From: Cellulophaga tyrosinoxydans
GTDB lineage: Bacteria > Bacteroidota > Bacteroidia > Flavobacteriales > Flavobacteriaceae
Length of the DNA: 64,000 bases
Direction: 5' to 3'
NCBI RefSeq assembly: GCF_900176415.1
Contig: NZ_FWXO01000001.1
Coordinates: 984,775-1,048,774, forward strand
A program made the position numbers and the translations under genes. Numbering within the stretch: position 1 is the stretch's first letter; the number at the start of each line of letters is the position of its first letter. Under the pieces are notes generated by a model. The model saw nothing but the letters and a program-made list of their open reading frames with translations. It searched no databases and was not told the origin of the DNA. Positions 26,107 to 34,207 of the stretch are shown here, piece by piece.

Positions 26107-26862
26107 TTATGGTTGCCGTAATTTGGTAATTATCTTTCCCACATTTTTTTCTTCAAAGCGCCCAATAAATTTTAGAAGATAAACTATTACTCTAGATTTG
26201 GGTTCCTTAATAAATTTTGCCAGTTCTAAAACTAGTAAATCTATTTTGGCAATTGCTTTTGTTTGTTGATCTTCATCTAAAGCCCATAACAGATTAGTGC
26301 TATTCCATGCCTGTTGTCTTGCCTTTCGCATACTAAAATCAATCACTTTTTCATCTGTATTTTTACCCAATATATCCATTAAGAAAAGTAATGGTGAAAC
26401 ACGACTCAATCTGTCTTGCATCTCATTGGTGATGTTAAACAGTATATCATTTACTTTATTAAAATCAGTTTCTATCTCTAGTACATTTTTACCTTTCATG
26501 GTAGCGCTTGTGGCAATACCTAAATCTAAATTTATATGTGCATTTACACCTAACATCAAATGTTGAAGAATGGTTAAGGTTTCCTTGGCATTTATAAAAG
26601 TAAATTCCCATGATTTGCTTACCAATTTGGCCTCTTTAAAATTTTTATACGCATCAAGATATAGGTTGGCAAAGGCAACATCCATCTGCTCTAGTTGCTC
26701 GTTATTTTCAAAACCACCTAATTCTATTTCTTTTAAAATCTCGGCAGTAGTTCTTCTATATAAATAGGCAAATAAGCCTAAACGATTGTTGGAGATAATG
26801 CACTCATCAATAATTTCATCTAGTACTAATAAGACTTGTGCAATTGTAGTTGGTCTGGTCAT
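26107..26862 (-). CDS. DUF5995 family protein
   Basis: A 251-residue, all-helical soluble protein of the DUF5995 type. Recognisable regions are RTTAEILKEIELGGF (about residues 31-45), LMLGVNAHINLDLGIA (about 102-117) and MRKARQQAWNSTNLLW. The His in GVNAHINLDLG and surrounding acidic residues recall diiron- or haem-binding helical bundles, but the function is unknown. It is on the opposite strand from the nitrate genes, meets the NarL-like gene tail-to-tail with 3 bases between stops, and may not belong functionally to the island. Confidence 0.7.
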   Translation of the reverse strand: MTRPTTIAQVLLVLDEIIDECIISNNRLGLFAYLYRRTTAEILKEIELGGFENNEQLEQMDVAFANLYLDAYKNFKEAKLVSKSWEFTFINAKETLTILQHLMLGVNAHINLDLGIATSATMKGKNVLEIETDFNKVNDILFNITNEMQDRLSRVSPLLFLMDILGKNTDEKVIDFSMRKARQQAWNSTNLLWALDEDQQTKAIAKIDLLVLELAKFIKEPKSRVIVYLLKFIGRFEEKNVGKIITKLRQP

Positions 26863-27019
26863 TTAAATTTGAATGGAGCGTAAAATTAAAGGTAGAAAAT
26901 ACAAATTTTTATGCATTTTTTACTAAAATTCCTACAACAGATGAAGTTTTTCAATAAGTATTTTACGGTTTAATTGTCAATTTTATAAAACCAGCAGTCA
27001 ACTATTATGAAATATTTAC

Positions 27020-27041
27020 TACGTATTAATACGTAATTTTA
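27020..27041 (+). promoter_or_regulatory. Nitrate reductase promoter with perfect palindromic operator
   Basis: TACGTATTAATACGTA (27020-27035) is a perfect 16-bp palindrome, the best example of the proposed operator. Its last TA is also the start of TAATTTTA (27034-27041), a one-mismatch -7 box. The reductase ATG is 28 bases further on. Confidence 0.75.
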
Positions 27042-27068
27042 TACCTTTCCACTACGAAAGATATACTC

Positions 27069-30000
27069 ATGCAAAAGAATACGACGCATAAAACTATTTG
27101 TTCCTATTGTGGTGTAGGATGTGGAATACTTGTAGATAAGGATGCCAAAGGCGTGCTCAGTGTTGAAGGTGATCCAGACTATCCTGTGAACTCGGGTATG
27201 CTATGTTCTAAAGGAAAAAATCTAAATTACGTTGCCCAAGATACCACAGATCGTATTTTGTATCCTGAAATGCGATGGAGTAGAAATCATCCAATGCAAA
27301 AAGTTTCATGGGATACCGCCTTTGATAGAGCGGCAGCAGTATTTAAATCTATCATTGAAAAACATGGCCCCGATAGTGTAGGTTTTTATGTTTCAGGCCA
27401 ATGTTTAACAGAAGAATATTATTTAGCAAATAAAATAATTAAAGGATTTATTGGAAGCAATAATATTGATACCAACTCACGTTTATGCATGAGTTCTGCG
27501 GTAGTTGGCTATAAAAAAACGGTAGGAGAAGATTCTGTACCTATTGCCTATGCAGATATTGAATTAGCAGATTGCTTTTTAATAGCAGGAGCCAACCCAG
27601 CCTGGTGTCACCCAATTCTGTTTAGACGTTTAGAAAAACATAAAGAGGAAAATCCGAATGTAAAAATAATTGTAGTTGATCCTAGAAAAACGCAAACCTG
27701 TGCAAATGCTGATTTGCATTTACAGATTTTACCAGGTACAGATGTTATTTTGTTTAACGCCATTGCTCGCTTACTTATTGAGAAAAAGAAAATAGACAAG
27801 AATTTTATTAAAAAGCACACTGTTAATTTTGAGGAATGTAAAGAGAGTGCCTTTCAATTATCTATCCGTCAAGCAGCTGAGAAATGTGGTATTACTAGAG
27901 ATGAGATAAAAAAAGCCGCACAATATATTGGTAATGCAAAAGGCTTTATTAGTATGTGGACCATGGGTCTTAATCAGAGTGTAATTGGTGTTTCTAAGAA
28001 TCTTGCTTTAATGAATTTGTCATTATTAACGGGCCAAATTGGCAAACCAGGTTCTGGTCCTTTTTCGCTTACTGGTCAACCAAATGCTATGGGAGGAAGA
28101 GAAGTAGGTGGTATGGCAAACTTACTCGCTGCGCATAAAAACTTAGATAATCCACAACACAGAAAAGAGGTTTCCGATTTTTGGGGAGGTAAACCTATTC
28201 AAGAAAAACCGGGATTAACCGCAACGGAAATGTTTAATGCGCTTGATGAAGGCAAACTAAAAGCTATTTGGATTATTTGTACCAATCCCGCAGTAAGTAT
28301 GCCCAATGCCAACAAAGTAGAACGTGCATTAAAAAAGGCAAGTTTTGTTGTAGTACAAGATATTTCACATAATTCCGAAACTACAAAATTTGCAGATTTA
28401 CTGCTGCCTGCTGCTGGTTGGTTAGAGAAAGAGGGAACCATGACGAATTCTGAAAGACGAATTAGTTATCTACCAAAAGTAATAAATGCGCCAGGGGAAG
28501 CATTGCCAGATGTAGAAATCTTATGGCGCTTTGCACAGGCCATGGGTTTTAATGGTTTTGAATATACAAGTGCCAGCGAAGTTTATGATGAGCACTGCCT
28601 TTTAACCAAAGGAACCAGTATAGATATATCGGGGTTATCTTATGACAGATTAAAAAACGAAGGGAGTTTTCAATGGCCCGTACCCCATAATAAACACAAA
28701 GGCACACCGCGACTATTTAATGACTTACTTTTTAATACAGCCGACACAAAAGCGCATTTCAATGCGCCAACGGCCATCTATAATCAATCGGAAGAAACAA
28801 CCGTAGAATATCCGTTAATTTTAAATACTGGTCGTGTACGTGATCAATGGCATACACGAACCAAAACAGGTAAAGTAAAACGATTGCTTACGCATATTCC
28901 AGATCCGTACTTAGAAATGAATAAGGTTGATGCCTATTTAAGAAAGTTAAAAGAAGGAGATATTGCCGTTATTAAAAGCAGACGTGGCGAGGTACAGGTA
29001 AAAGTTACCATTAATTATGATATTCGCGAGCAAGTTGTTTTTTTACCGATGCATTGGGGCAAAGTTTTAAATAATGATTTTGGACGCGCGAATAATTTAA
29101 CGAACGACCTTATAGATCCAGTTTCTAAAGAGCCCGATTTTAAATACTGTGCAGTTCAAGTAGAAAAATACAACAAACCCAAGCAGAAAGTAATTATTAT
29201 TGGAGCTGGTGCAGCAGCGTATAGGTTTATTCAATCGTATCGCGAAAAGAATTTAAAAGATGAATTACATGTTTTTTCTAAAGAAAACGATCTTTTTTAC
29301 AATCGTGTGTTATTGCCCGAGTATGTAAGCGATGAACTTTCATGGGAAGCGTTAGAAAAACTTAAAAAAGGAGAGTTAAGCAAATTAGAAGTTACCTTAC
29401 ACCCAGGTATTGGAATTGCAAAAATAGATGATGATGCAAAAATAGTAACCGATTCCAATGGCATTGAGCATACTTTCGATTTGTTAATCATGGCGACAGG
29501 CAGTAGAGCTTTTGTACCTAGTGATGTGCAAATAAATTTACCAGGAAGGTTTACCATGCGCGAACGAGGAGATGCCGATAAATTAAAGAAATATTTAAAA
29601 GAAACAGGACTTCCAAATGAAGAACAACATGTAGTAATTGTAGGTGGCGGACTCCTTGGCTTGGAACTCGCAGCAGCGCTAAAAAAGATAAATGTAAATA
29701 TAAGTATTATACAACGAGCACCACGATTAATGGAGCGACAGTTAGATAATGTGGCAAGTAAGCTCTTGGCTCAAGATGTTCTAGAACGAGGCATTAATTT
29801 ATATTTTGATAATGAAGTAAGTACCGTATTTGAAGAAAAAACGAGCAATCATACCATTTTAGTCAATTTAAAAACAGGAAGAACTATAAAGTGTAACGCC
29901 ATAGTTTATGCCATTGGTACACGACCAAATATAGAATTGGCAAAGCAAACAAAGCTAAAAACCAGACGCGGTGTTGTAGTAAATTCTTATTTGCAAACAA

Positions 30001-30599
30001 GTAATCCGGCAATTTTTGCTTTGGGTGAGATTGCCGAATTTAACAACTCTCTTTTCGGAATTACTTCTGCCGCAGAACAGCAAGCGGATATTGCTGCCAA
30101 TTACATTTTAGGAGATTTTAGCAGTATATATCATGGTTCTGTATTAATGAATATTCTAAAATTTGAAAACTTAGACTTGTGTAGTATCGGCATGGTTAAT
30201 TCTCCAGATGGTGATGATACTTATGAAGAAATTATTTTAATGGATGTAAGCAAGCGGTTTTATAAAAAATGTATTGTAAAAGATGATACGCTTAAAGGCG
30301 CCATTTTAATGGGAGACAAAAATGAATTTGCCGAGTTTAAACGATTAATAGAAGAAGAGATTGAACTCTCAGAAAAAAGAAATGAATTACTTCGAGGAGC
30401 ATCAAATACAGCTCCAATGAAAGGGAAATTGGTTTGTTCTTGTAGTCAGGTTGGTGTAGGGAATGTTGTAGATGCTATAAGAGGCGGCTGTTCTGATTTT
30501 AACAAATTATGTTCAGAAACAGGCGCAGGTTTGGGCTGTGGAAGTTGCAAACCAGAAATTAAAGAAATATTAAAAAATCAGCTTCAGTTAACTAATTAA
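27069..30599 (+). CDS. nasA: Assimilatory nitrate reductase fused to an FAD-BFD electron-input module
   Basis: A 1176-residue fusion. The N-terminal molybdopterin oxidoreductase (about 1-690) has a [4Fe-4S] site C11-x2-C14-x3-C18...C46 and the Mo ligand Cys C140 in RLCMSS, as in NasA/NapA. From about residue 705 comes an FAD/NAD(P)-binding NirB-like oxidoreductase: IIIGAGAAAYRF, where the third Gly of GxGxxG is Ala, and VVIVGGGLLGLELA near 854. Residues about 1118-1176 form a BFD-like [2Fe-2S] module (CSCSQ...GCGSCKP). In other bacteria the reductase partner NasB is separate, so this chain may take electrons directly from NAD(P)H. No signal peptide: cytoplasmic. The rubredoxin-tailed partner gene follows 7 bases later. 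Confidence 0.93.
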   Translation: MQKNTTHKTICSYCGVGCGILVDKDAKGVLSVEGDPDYPVNSGMLCSKGKNLNYVAQDTTDRILYPEMRWSRNHPMQKVSWDTAFDRAAAVFKSIIEKHGPDSVGFYVSGQCLTEEYYLANKIIKGFIGSNNIDTNSRLCMSSAVVGYKKTVGEDSVPIAYADIELADCFLIAGANPAWCHPILFRRLEKHKEENPNVKIIVVDPRKTQTCANADLHLQILPGTDVILFNAIARLLIEKKKIDKNFIKKHTVNFEECKESAFQLSIRQAAEKCGITRDEIKKAAQYIGNAKGFISMWTMGLNQSVIGVSKNLALMNLSLLTGQIGKPGSGPFSLTGQPNAMGGREVGGMANLLAAHKNLDNPQHRKEVSDFWGGKPIQEKPGLTATEMFNALDEGKLKAIWIICTNPAVSMPNANKVERALKKASFVVVQDISHNSETTKFADLLLPAAGWLEKEGTMTNSERRISYLPKVINAPGEALPDVEILWRFAQAMGFNGFEYTSASEVYDEHCLLTKGTSIDISGLSYDRLKNEGSFQWPVPHNKHKGTPRLFNDLLFNTADTKAHFNAPTAIYNQSEETTVEYPLILNTGRVRDQWHTRTKTGKVKRLLTHIPDPYLEMNKVDAYLRKLKEGDIAVIKSRRGEVQVKVTINYDIREQVVFLPMHWGKVLNNDFGRANNLTNDLIDPVSKEPDFKYCAVQVEKYNKPKQKVIIIGAGAAAYRFIQSYREKNLKDELHVFSKENDLFYNRVLLPEYVSDELSWEALEKLKKGELSKLEVTLHPGIGIAKIDDDAKIVTDSNGIEHTFDLLIMATGSRAFVPSDVQINLPGRFTMRERGDADKLKKYLKETGLPNEEQHVVIVGGGLLGLELAAALKKINVNISIIQRAPRLMERQLDNVASKLLAQDVLERGINLYFDNEVSTVFEEKTSNHTILVNLKTGRTIKCNAIVYAIGTRPNIELAKQTKLKTRRGVVVNSYLQTSNPAIFALGEIAEFNNSLFGITSAAEQQADIAANYILGDFSSIYHGSVLMNILKFENLDLCSIGMVNSPDGDDTYEEIILMDVSKRFYKKCIVKDDTLKGAILMGDKNEFAEFKRLIEEEIELSEKRNELLRGASNTAPMKGKLVCSCSQVGVGNVVDAIRGGCSDFNKLCSETGAGLGCGSCKPEIKEILKNQLQLTN

Positions 30600-30606
30600 T
30601 GGTATT

Positions 30607-32046
30607 ATGAAGAACGACGATTTACATAGAATACTTTTAAAAGGAGGCGTAACATCGCCTGGAGAATTAAAAGATGTAATTATAATGTTAGAGTCTGCAG
30701 GACTTACTGAAGTATATTTTGGATCGCGCCAAGATTTACTATTTCCTTTACAAGATGCTAAGGAGGAGCAATTAGAAAGTATATCAAAATTTAATACCGA
30801 TATCATTGGCGAACGTTCATACCAAAATATAGTTTCGTCTTATGTATGTGCAGATATTTTTGAGATGACACATTGGTTAAAAGGATCTACTTATTTGTAC
30901 ATTTTAGAGCGGTTCGATTATTTGCCAAAACTCAAAATTAATATTACCGATTCTAAACAGCGATTGGTTCCTATTTTTAGTGGTAATCTAAACTTTATTG
31001 CTTCAGAGAATGAAGACTATTGGTATTTAAATGTAAAATTACCACATTGGCAAACCGCGGCATATTATCCAGTTTTAATCTATAGTTGGGATATTACGAG
31101 TATTTCTAAAGCTATCGAGGCTGTATATGAAGATATTTCAGATGTAGATGAGCTATTCTTTATTCTAAATAAAAATTTAGATACCAATAATAAGTCTATG
31201 GAAAAGGAGCTAGAAGTACCTTACCTTACTTTTCCGTATTATGAAGGCATGAACCGTATGGGAATAGATCAATATTGGCTGGGTTTGTACTGGAGAAACA
31301 ATAGGTACGATTTAAGTTTTCTGAAAGAATTTTGCGGATTTTGCTTGGATAACGGCGTTGGAAAAATTTGCATCACGCCATGGAAATCATTTATAGTAAA
31401 GGGTATTAAAGCGCAAAGTCGTCCTGATCTAGAGAAATTTTTAGGACAATGGGGAATAAATATTCGCCATTCGCAATTAGAAATGAACTGGCATTTACCA
31501 GTAGATGATATAGAGGCCCTAGAATTAAAAAAGTTTTTAGTATTAAGTTTTGATCAAAATGATATTAGCACCTATGGGCTCACCTTTGGATTGAGTAATG
31601 AAGCAGGAAAAAGAACGCATTTCTCATCTGTAATAATCGAAAAAAATACACCACCCACCATTGTGAAAAATTTTACAATTCGTCCTACGTATAATGTACT
31701 TCATTTTAAAAATTTTGACCCCAACACACAAGTTTATGAAGCGTATGCGCACGATGTAGATAAGATTGAGCTTCCAGGATTGTTAATGGAACTTAGTAAA
31801 AATTATTTTAAGCAACTGGGTCATGTGGAGAGTAAAAAGGAAATTGCCAATAAGGCTATAGATCGGTTAACTCGCGAGGTGTACCAATGTAGCTCTTGTT
31901 ATACTGTTTATGATGAGGTTTATGGCGATGCCCAAGCCGAGATAGCAGCAGGCACACTATTTAATGACATTCCTGAAAATTATACATGTCCTGTTTGCGA
32001 TAGTGTAAAAGCTAATTTTGAGAAAAAACTGTTACAGCTTTCGTAA
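30607..32046 (+). CDS. Rubredoxin-tailed protein with nitrite/sulfite-reductase-like domains
   Basis: A 479-residue protein. The first 420 residues resemble the ferredoxin-like and siroheme half-domains of NirB/CysI, as in YFGSRQDLLFPLQDA and RPDLEKFLGQWGINI. The Cys ligands for a [4Fe-4S]-siroheme centre are absent. The C-terminal 55 residues are a complete rubredoxin: C428-x2-C431 and C461-x2-C464 with the CPVC knuckle. Directly after the fused nitrate reductase (7-base gap), it probably carries electrons to it, perhaps alternatively to the NAD(P)H route. Whether the degenerate reductase part still binds a ligand is open. Confidence 0.8.
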   Translation: MKNDDLHRILLKGGVTSPGELKDVIIMLESAGLTEVYFGSRQDLLFPLQDAKEEQLESISKFNTDIIGERSYQNIVSSYVCADIFEMTHWLKGSTYLYILERFDYLPKLKINITDSKQRLVPIFSGNLNFIASENEDYWYLNVKLPHWQTAAYYPVLIYSWDITSISKAIEAVYEDISDVDELFFILNKNLDTNNKSMEKELEVPYLTFPYYEGMNRMGIDQYWLGLYWRNNRYDLSFLKEFCGFCLDNGVGKICITPWKSFIVKGIKAQSRPDLEKFLGQWGINIRHSQLEMNWHLPVDDIEALELKKFLVLSFDQNDISTYGLTFGLSNEAGKRTHFSSVIIEKNTPPTIVKNFTIRPTYNVLHFKNFDPNTQVYEAYAHDVDKIELPGLLMELSKNYFKQLGHVESKKEIANKAIDRLTREVYQCSSCYTVYDEVYGDAQAEIAAGTLFNDIPENYTCPVCDSVKANFEKKLLQLS

Positions 32047-32082
32047 TCCAAGGAGCTTTGATGGCGTAATTAGATTTGCATA

Positions 32083-32124
32083 AAAACACCTTCTTAATAC
32101 TAAAATAAAAAATGGTGTTTTATA
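32083..32124 (+). terminator. Weak terminator candidate after the nitrate reductase operon
   Basis: AAAACACC (32083-32090) can pair with GGTGTTTT (32114-32121) around a 23-base AT-rich loop. The T-run is short. It is the only hairpin candidate near the operon end. Confidence 0.35.
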
Positions 32125-32138
32125 ATTCTTTTCTTTAA

Positions 32139-32276
32139 TTAATTTTAAGACAAATTGTCCACGTAAAACGAGCTAAAGAAATTTTAAAGAAAAATTTCAA
32201 TGAGTGTTGTAAATACCAACTAGATAAACACGGTAAATTAATAGGAGAATCAGATTGTTCTAAATGCTCAATCTAG
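32139..32276 (+). pseudogene. Possible gene remnant, 45 codons, no start codon
   Basis: An open frame directly after a stop, ending at TAG 32274-32276. It reads like protein, with basic helical character (KRAKEILKKNFNECCKYQ) and a C-terminal DCSKCSI containing CC and CxxC cysteines. No ATG, GTG or TTG is in frame. It lies between two operons in a 456-base gap whose remainder shows only promoter signals. It may be a decayed small metal-binding protein gene; chance is a real alternative. Confidence 0.3.
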
Positions 32277-32356
32277 CAAACTACTTTTCTGCTCCTAAAA
32301 CAAGACTCCTTTCCGTTAAGCAACTTTTATTATTTTATACAAAGTCTACGGTTTGG

Positions 32357-32386
32357 TTGATGTTTGAGGTAAATTTAGTAGATTTG
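32357..32386 (+). promoter_or_regulatory. Promoter of the small-GTPase operon
   Basis: TTG at 32357-32359 and TAGATTTG at 32379-32386, a perfect -7 consensus with 19 bases between, give a Bacteroidetes vegetative promoter. The expected leader is about 110 bases before the first gene. Confidence 0.55.
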
Positions 32387-32502
32387 CCAACTATATCTAT
32401 TTACAAAAATAGAATTAACTAACACATTGACACATATTTACAACGACAATTGTTGGACTTAAAGTTAAAAAAATCAACCTAAACAATTTTAAATCAAAGA
32501 AA

Positions 32503-32862
32503 ATGTCAACAAATAATAAGGGGGTAATAGATTTAAATAAAAAAGACGACGAAACAGGATCAAAAATTGATCTGATTAAAAATATAATTTTTGGGGAAAA
32601 TATTCAGGCTTATAATTCTGAATTTGAAGCACTTAAAAAAGATATTTTAGATAAGAAAAAGGCCTTAGAAGATTTAATTGAAGAAGTTCGTGTAGATCTT
32701 AATACTACCATAGATTCTGTGTCCACAGATGTTAACATTCGTATTACCGAATTAGAGGATAAATTAGAAGATAGAATAGAACAATTAGATTCTGAGAAAC
32801 TAGATAAAAAATTACTAGGCAACTTACTTATAGAATTAGGAGAGAAAGTAAGCAAAAAATAG
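32503..32862 (+). CDS. Coiled-coil protein, first gene of the small-GTPase operon
   Basis: A 119-residue acidic soluble protein. Residues about 20-32 (KIDLIKNIIFGEN) form a short motif that recurs as KIELLKDILFTDD in the next gene. Residues about 38-100 are a long coiled coil, and the C-terminus DKKLLGNLLIELGEKV is a small helical module. I recognise the same plan (L-x-x-L-L-G-E..., coiled coil, L-a-x-L-L-x-E-L-A) in short proteins next to OmpA-type and small-GTPase genes in proteobacteria and cyanobacteria. Function unknown; probably a scaffold or adaptor of the GTPase module. The next gene is 23 bases downstream. Confidence 0.7.
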   Translation: MSTNNKGVIDLNKKDDETGSKIDLIKNIIFGENIQAYNSEFEALKKDILDKKKALEDLIEEVRVDLNTTIDSVSTDVNIRITELEDKLEDRIEQLDSEKLDKKLLGNLLIELGEKVSKK

Positions 32863-32885
32863 TTTTCTAAATTGATTTTATATAT

Positions 32886-33731
32886 ATGGTTGAGAGAGAC
32901 AAAATAGAGCTTTTAAAAGACATTTTGTTCACTGATGACCGTGAATTTGCCGAAAAAATAGCTCGTAGAATAGAAACTATTGAGCACACTGTTAATGAAC
33001 AAGAAAAGTTATCAGAAAAGGTAAAGCCAATTATTTTAAAACAGCTCGATGAGTTTGTAACAGAAATACCTACTACCCTAGGCCCTACTATAACGGCAAC
33101 TTTAAAAGAAGAAATTCAAAAAAATAGAGACGGTATTGTCGATGCATTGTACCCAATTTTGGGGAAAATGATTAAAAAATATATTTCTCAAGAAATAAAA
33201 TTACTTTCCGAAAAAATAAATAAACAACTATCAGCAAAACGCTGGACAACAAAATTCAAATCTTGGTTTACAGGCGTTAAAGAAGAAGATATTATCCTTA
33301 GTGAAACTTCATCTGCAAACATTGAGCAAGTGTTATTAATAGAAAGAGGTTCGGGTATATTAGCCGCAAGCTATTCTAAAACCGAAACGATTGATAAAGA
33401 TATGATTTCCGGCATGCTTACCGCAATTAAGGGTTTTGTTGAAGATGCTTTTGGTCAGAAAAACCAAAATTTAGAGTTAATAGAATACGAATTGTATAAT
33501 ATACATCTTCAAAGTTTTGTATCGTATTATGTCGCTGTGGTTATTTCAGGAGATTACAACACAAAGGCTAAAGATAAAGTACAAGATTTAATATTTGATT
33601 TTTATGATGATTTTATGGGTAAAAACCTCGATAAAATTTTTAAATCATCCGATGAAAAAAGTAAAAAAATGATTGATCGAGAATCGTTGGAAAAAGAATT
33701 AGTGTTAAAATTTAGTAATGCAAGTATCTAA
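32886..33731 (+). CDS. Roadblock/longin-like partner protein of the GTPase operon
   Basis: A 281-residue protein related to the N-terminal half of a bacterial 'OmpA family' group. Diagnostic stretches are KIELLKDILFTDD, the helical VKPIILKQLDEF...LGPTITATLKEEI region, DALYPILGKMIKKYI (about 86-100), and LLIERGSGILAASYS...DKDMISGMLTAIKGFVEDAFG (about 150-190). The last part looks like a roadblock/longin fold. Unlike those relatives it has no C-terminal OmpA peptidoglycan-binding domain, no signal peptide and no membrane helix, so it is cytoplasmic. Its last 14 bases overlap the GTPase gene. Roadblock proteins such as MglB act as GTPase-activating partners; that role is inferred here. Confidence 0.75.
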   Translation: MVERDKIELLKDILFTDDREFAEKIARRIETIEHTVNEQEKLSEKVKPIILKQLDEFVTEIPTTLGPTITATLKEEIQKNRDGIVDALYPILGKMIKKYISQEIKLLSEKINKQLSAKRWTTKFKSWFTGVKEEDIILSETSSANIEQVLLIERGSGILAASYSKTETIDKDMISGMLTAIKGFVEDAFGQKNQNLELIEYELYNIHLQSFVSYYVAVVISGDYNTKAKDKVQDLIFDFYDDFMGKNLDKIFKSSDEKSKKMIDRESLEKELVLKFSNASI

Positions 33732-34206
33732 AAAAATTGTAGTCTTAGGACATTTTGGAGTGGGTAAAACTTCGTTAATTAGACGATTTGTAGAAGATAG
33801 TTTTTCCGATAATTATAAGGTTTCAATAGGCGTACACATTACAAAAAAAGTGGTAGAAATTTCTGTTGGTCATGAAATATCATTAATTCTATGGGATTTA
33901 GAAGGTACTGATGATTTAAAAACCATCAGAGACGCTTATCTGTTAGGTACTCATGGTGTTGTATTTGTTTTTGATGTAACACGGCCATCAACCTTTCAAG
34001 GTCTTAATACTGATTTAGAAATAGTAAAATCTAAAATGCCATCTTTACCATTGTTGGTGGTAGGTAATAAGGCAGATTTGGTGGTAAAAAAAGACCTAGA
34101 AGAAGTTTTAAGTAAAAATGCTATTGCAACAGATTTTTTAACAAGTGCTAAAACGGGAGATGCTGTAAATGATATGTTTTTAAAATTAGCAAAACTCCTA
34201 GATTAA
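33718..34206 (+). CDS. Rab/Ras-like small GTPase
   Basis: A 162-residue single-domain GTPase of the Ras superfamily, one of the bacterial forms near Rab. G1 is GHFGVGKT (11-18). Switch I has KVSIGVH with Ser36 in place of the usual Thr. G3 is WDLEGTD (59-65), where the catalytic Gln after Gly is Thr. G4 is NKAD (117-120) and G5 is TSAK (142-145). Nucleotide binding should be intact, but intrinsic hydrolysis is probably slow, which points to a need for an activating partner. It overlaps the roadblock-like gene by 14 bases and ends 1 base before the histidine kinase gene. No lipid-anchor signal is visible. Confidence 0.9.
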   Translation: MQVSKKIVVLGHFGVGKTSLIRRFVEDSFSDNYKVSIGVHITKKVVEISVGHEISLILWDLEGTDDLKTIRDAYLLGTHGVVFVFDVTRPSTFQGLNTDLEIVKSKMPSLPLLVVGNKADLVVKKDLEEVLSKNAIATDFLTSAKTGDAVNDMFLKLAKLLD

Positions 34207-34207
34207 G

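Noticed and set aside
32886-33731. Annotation as an outer-membrane OmpA protein
   Set aside because: No signal peptide, no beta-barrel, no C-terminal OmpA peptidoglycan-binding motif; only the N-terminal part of that group is present.
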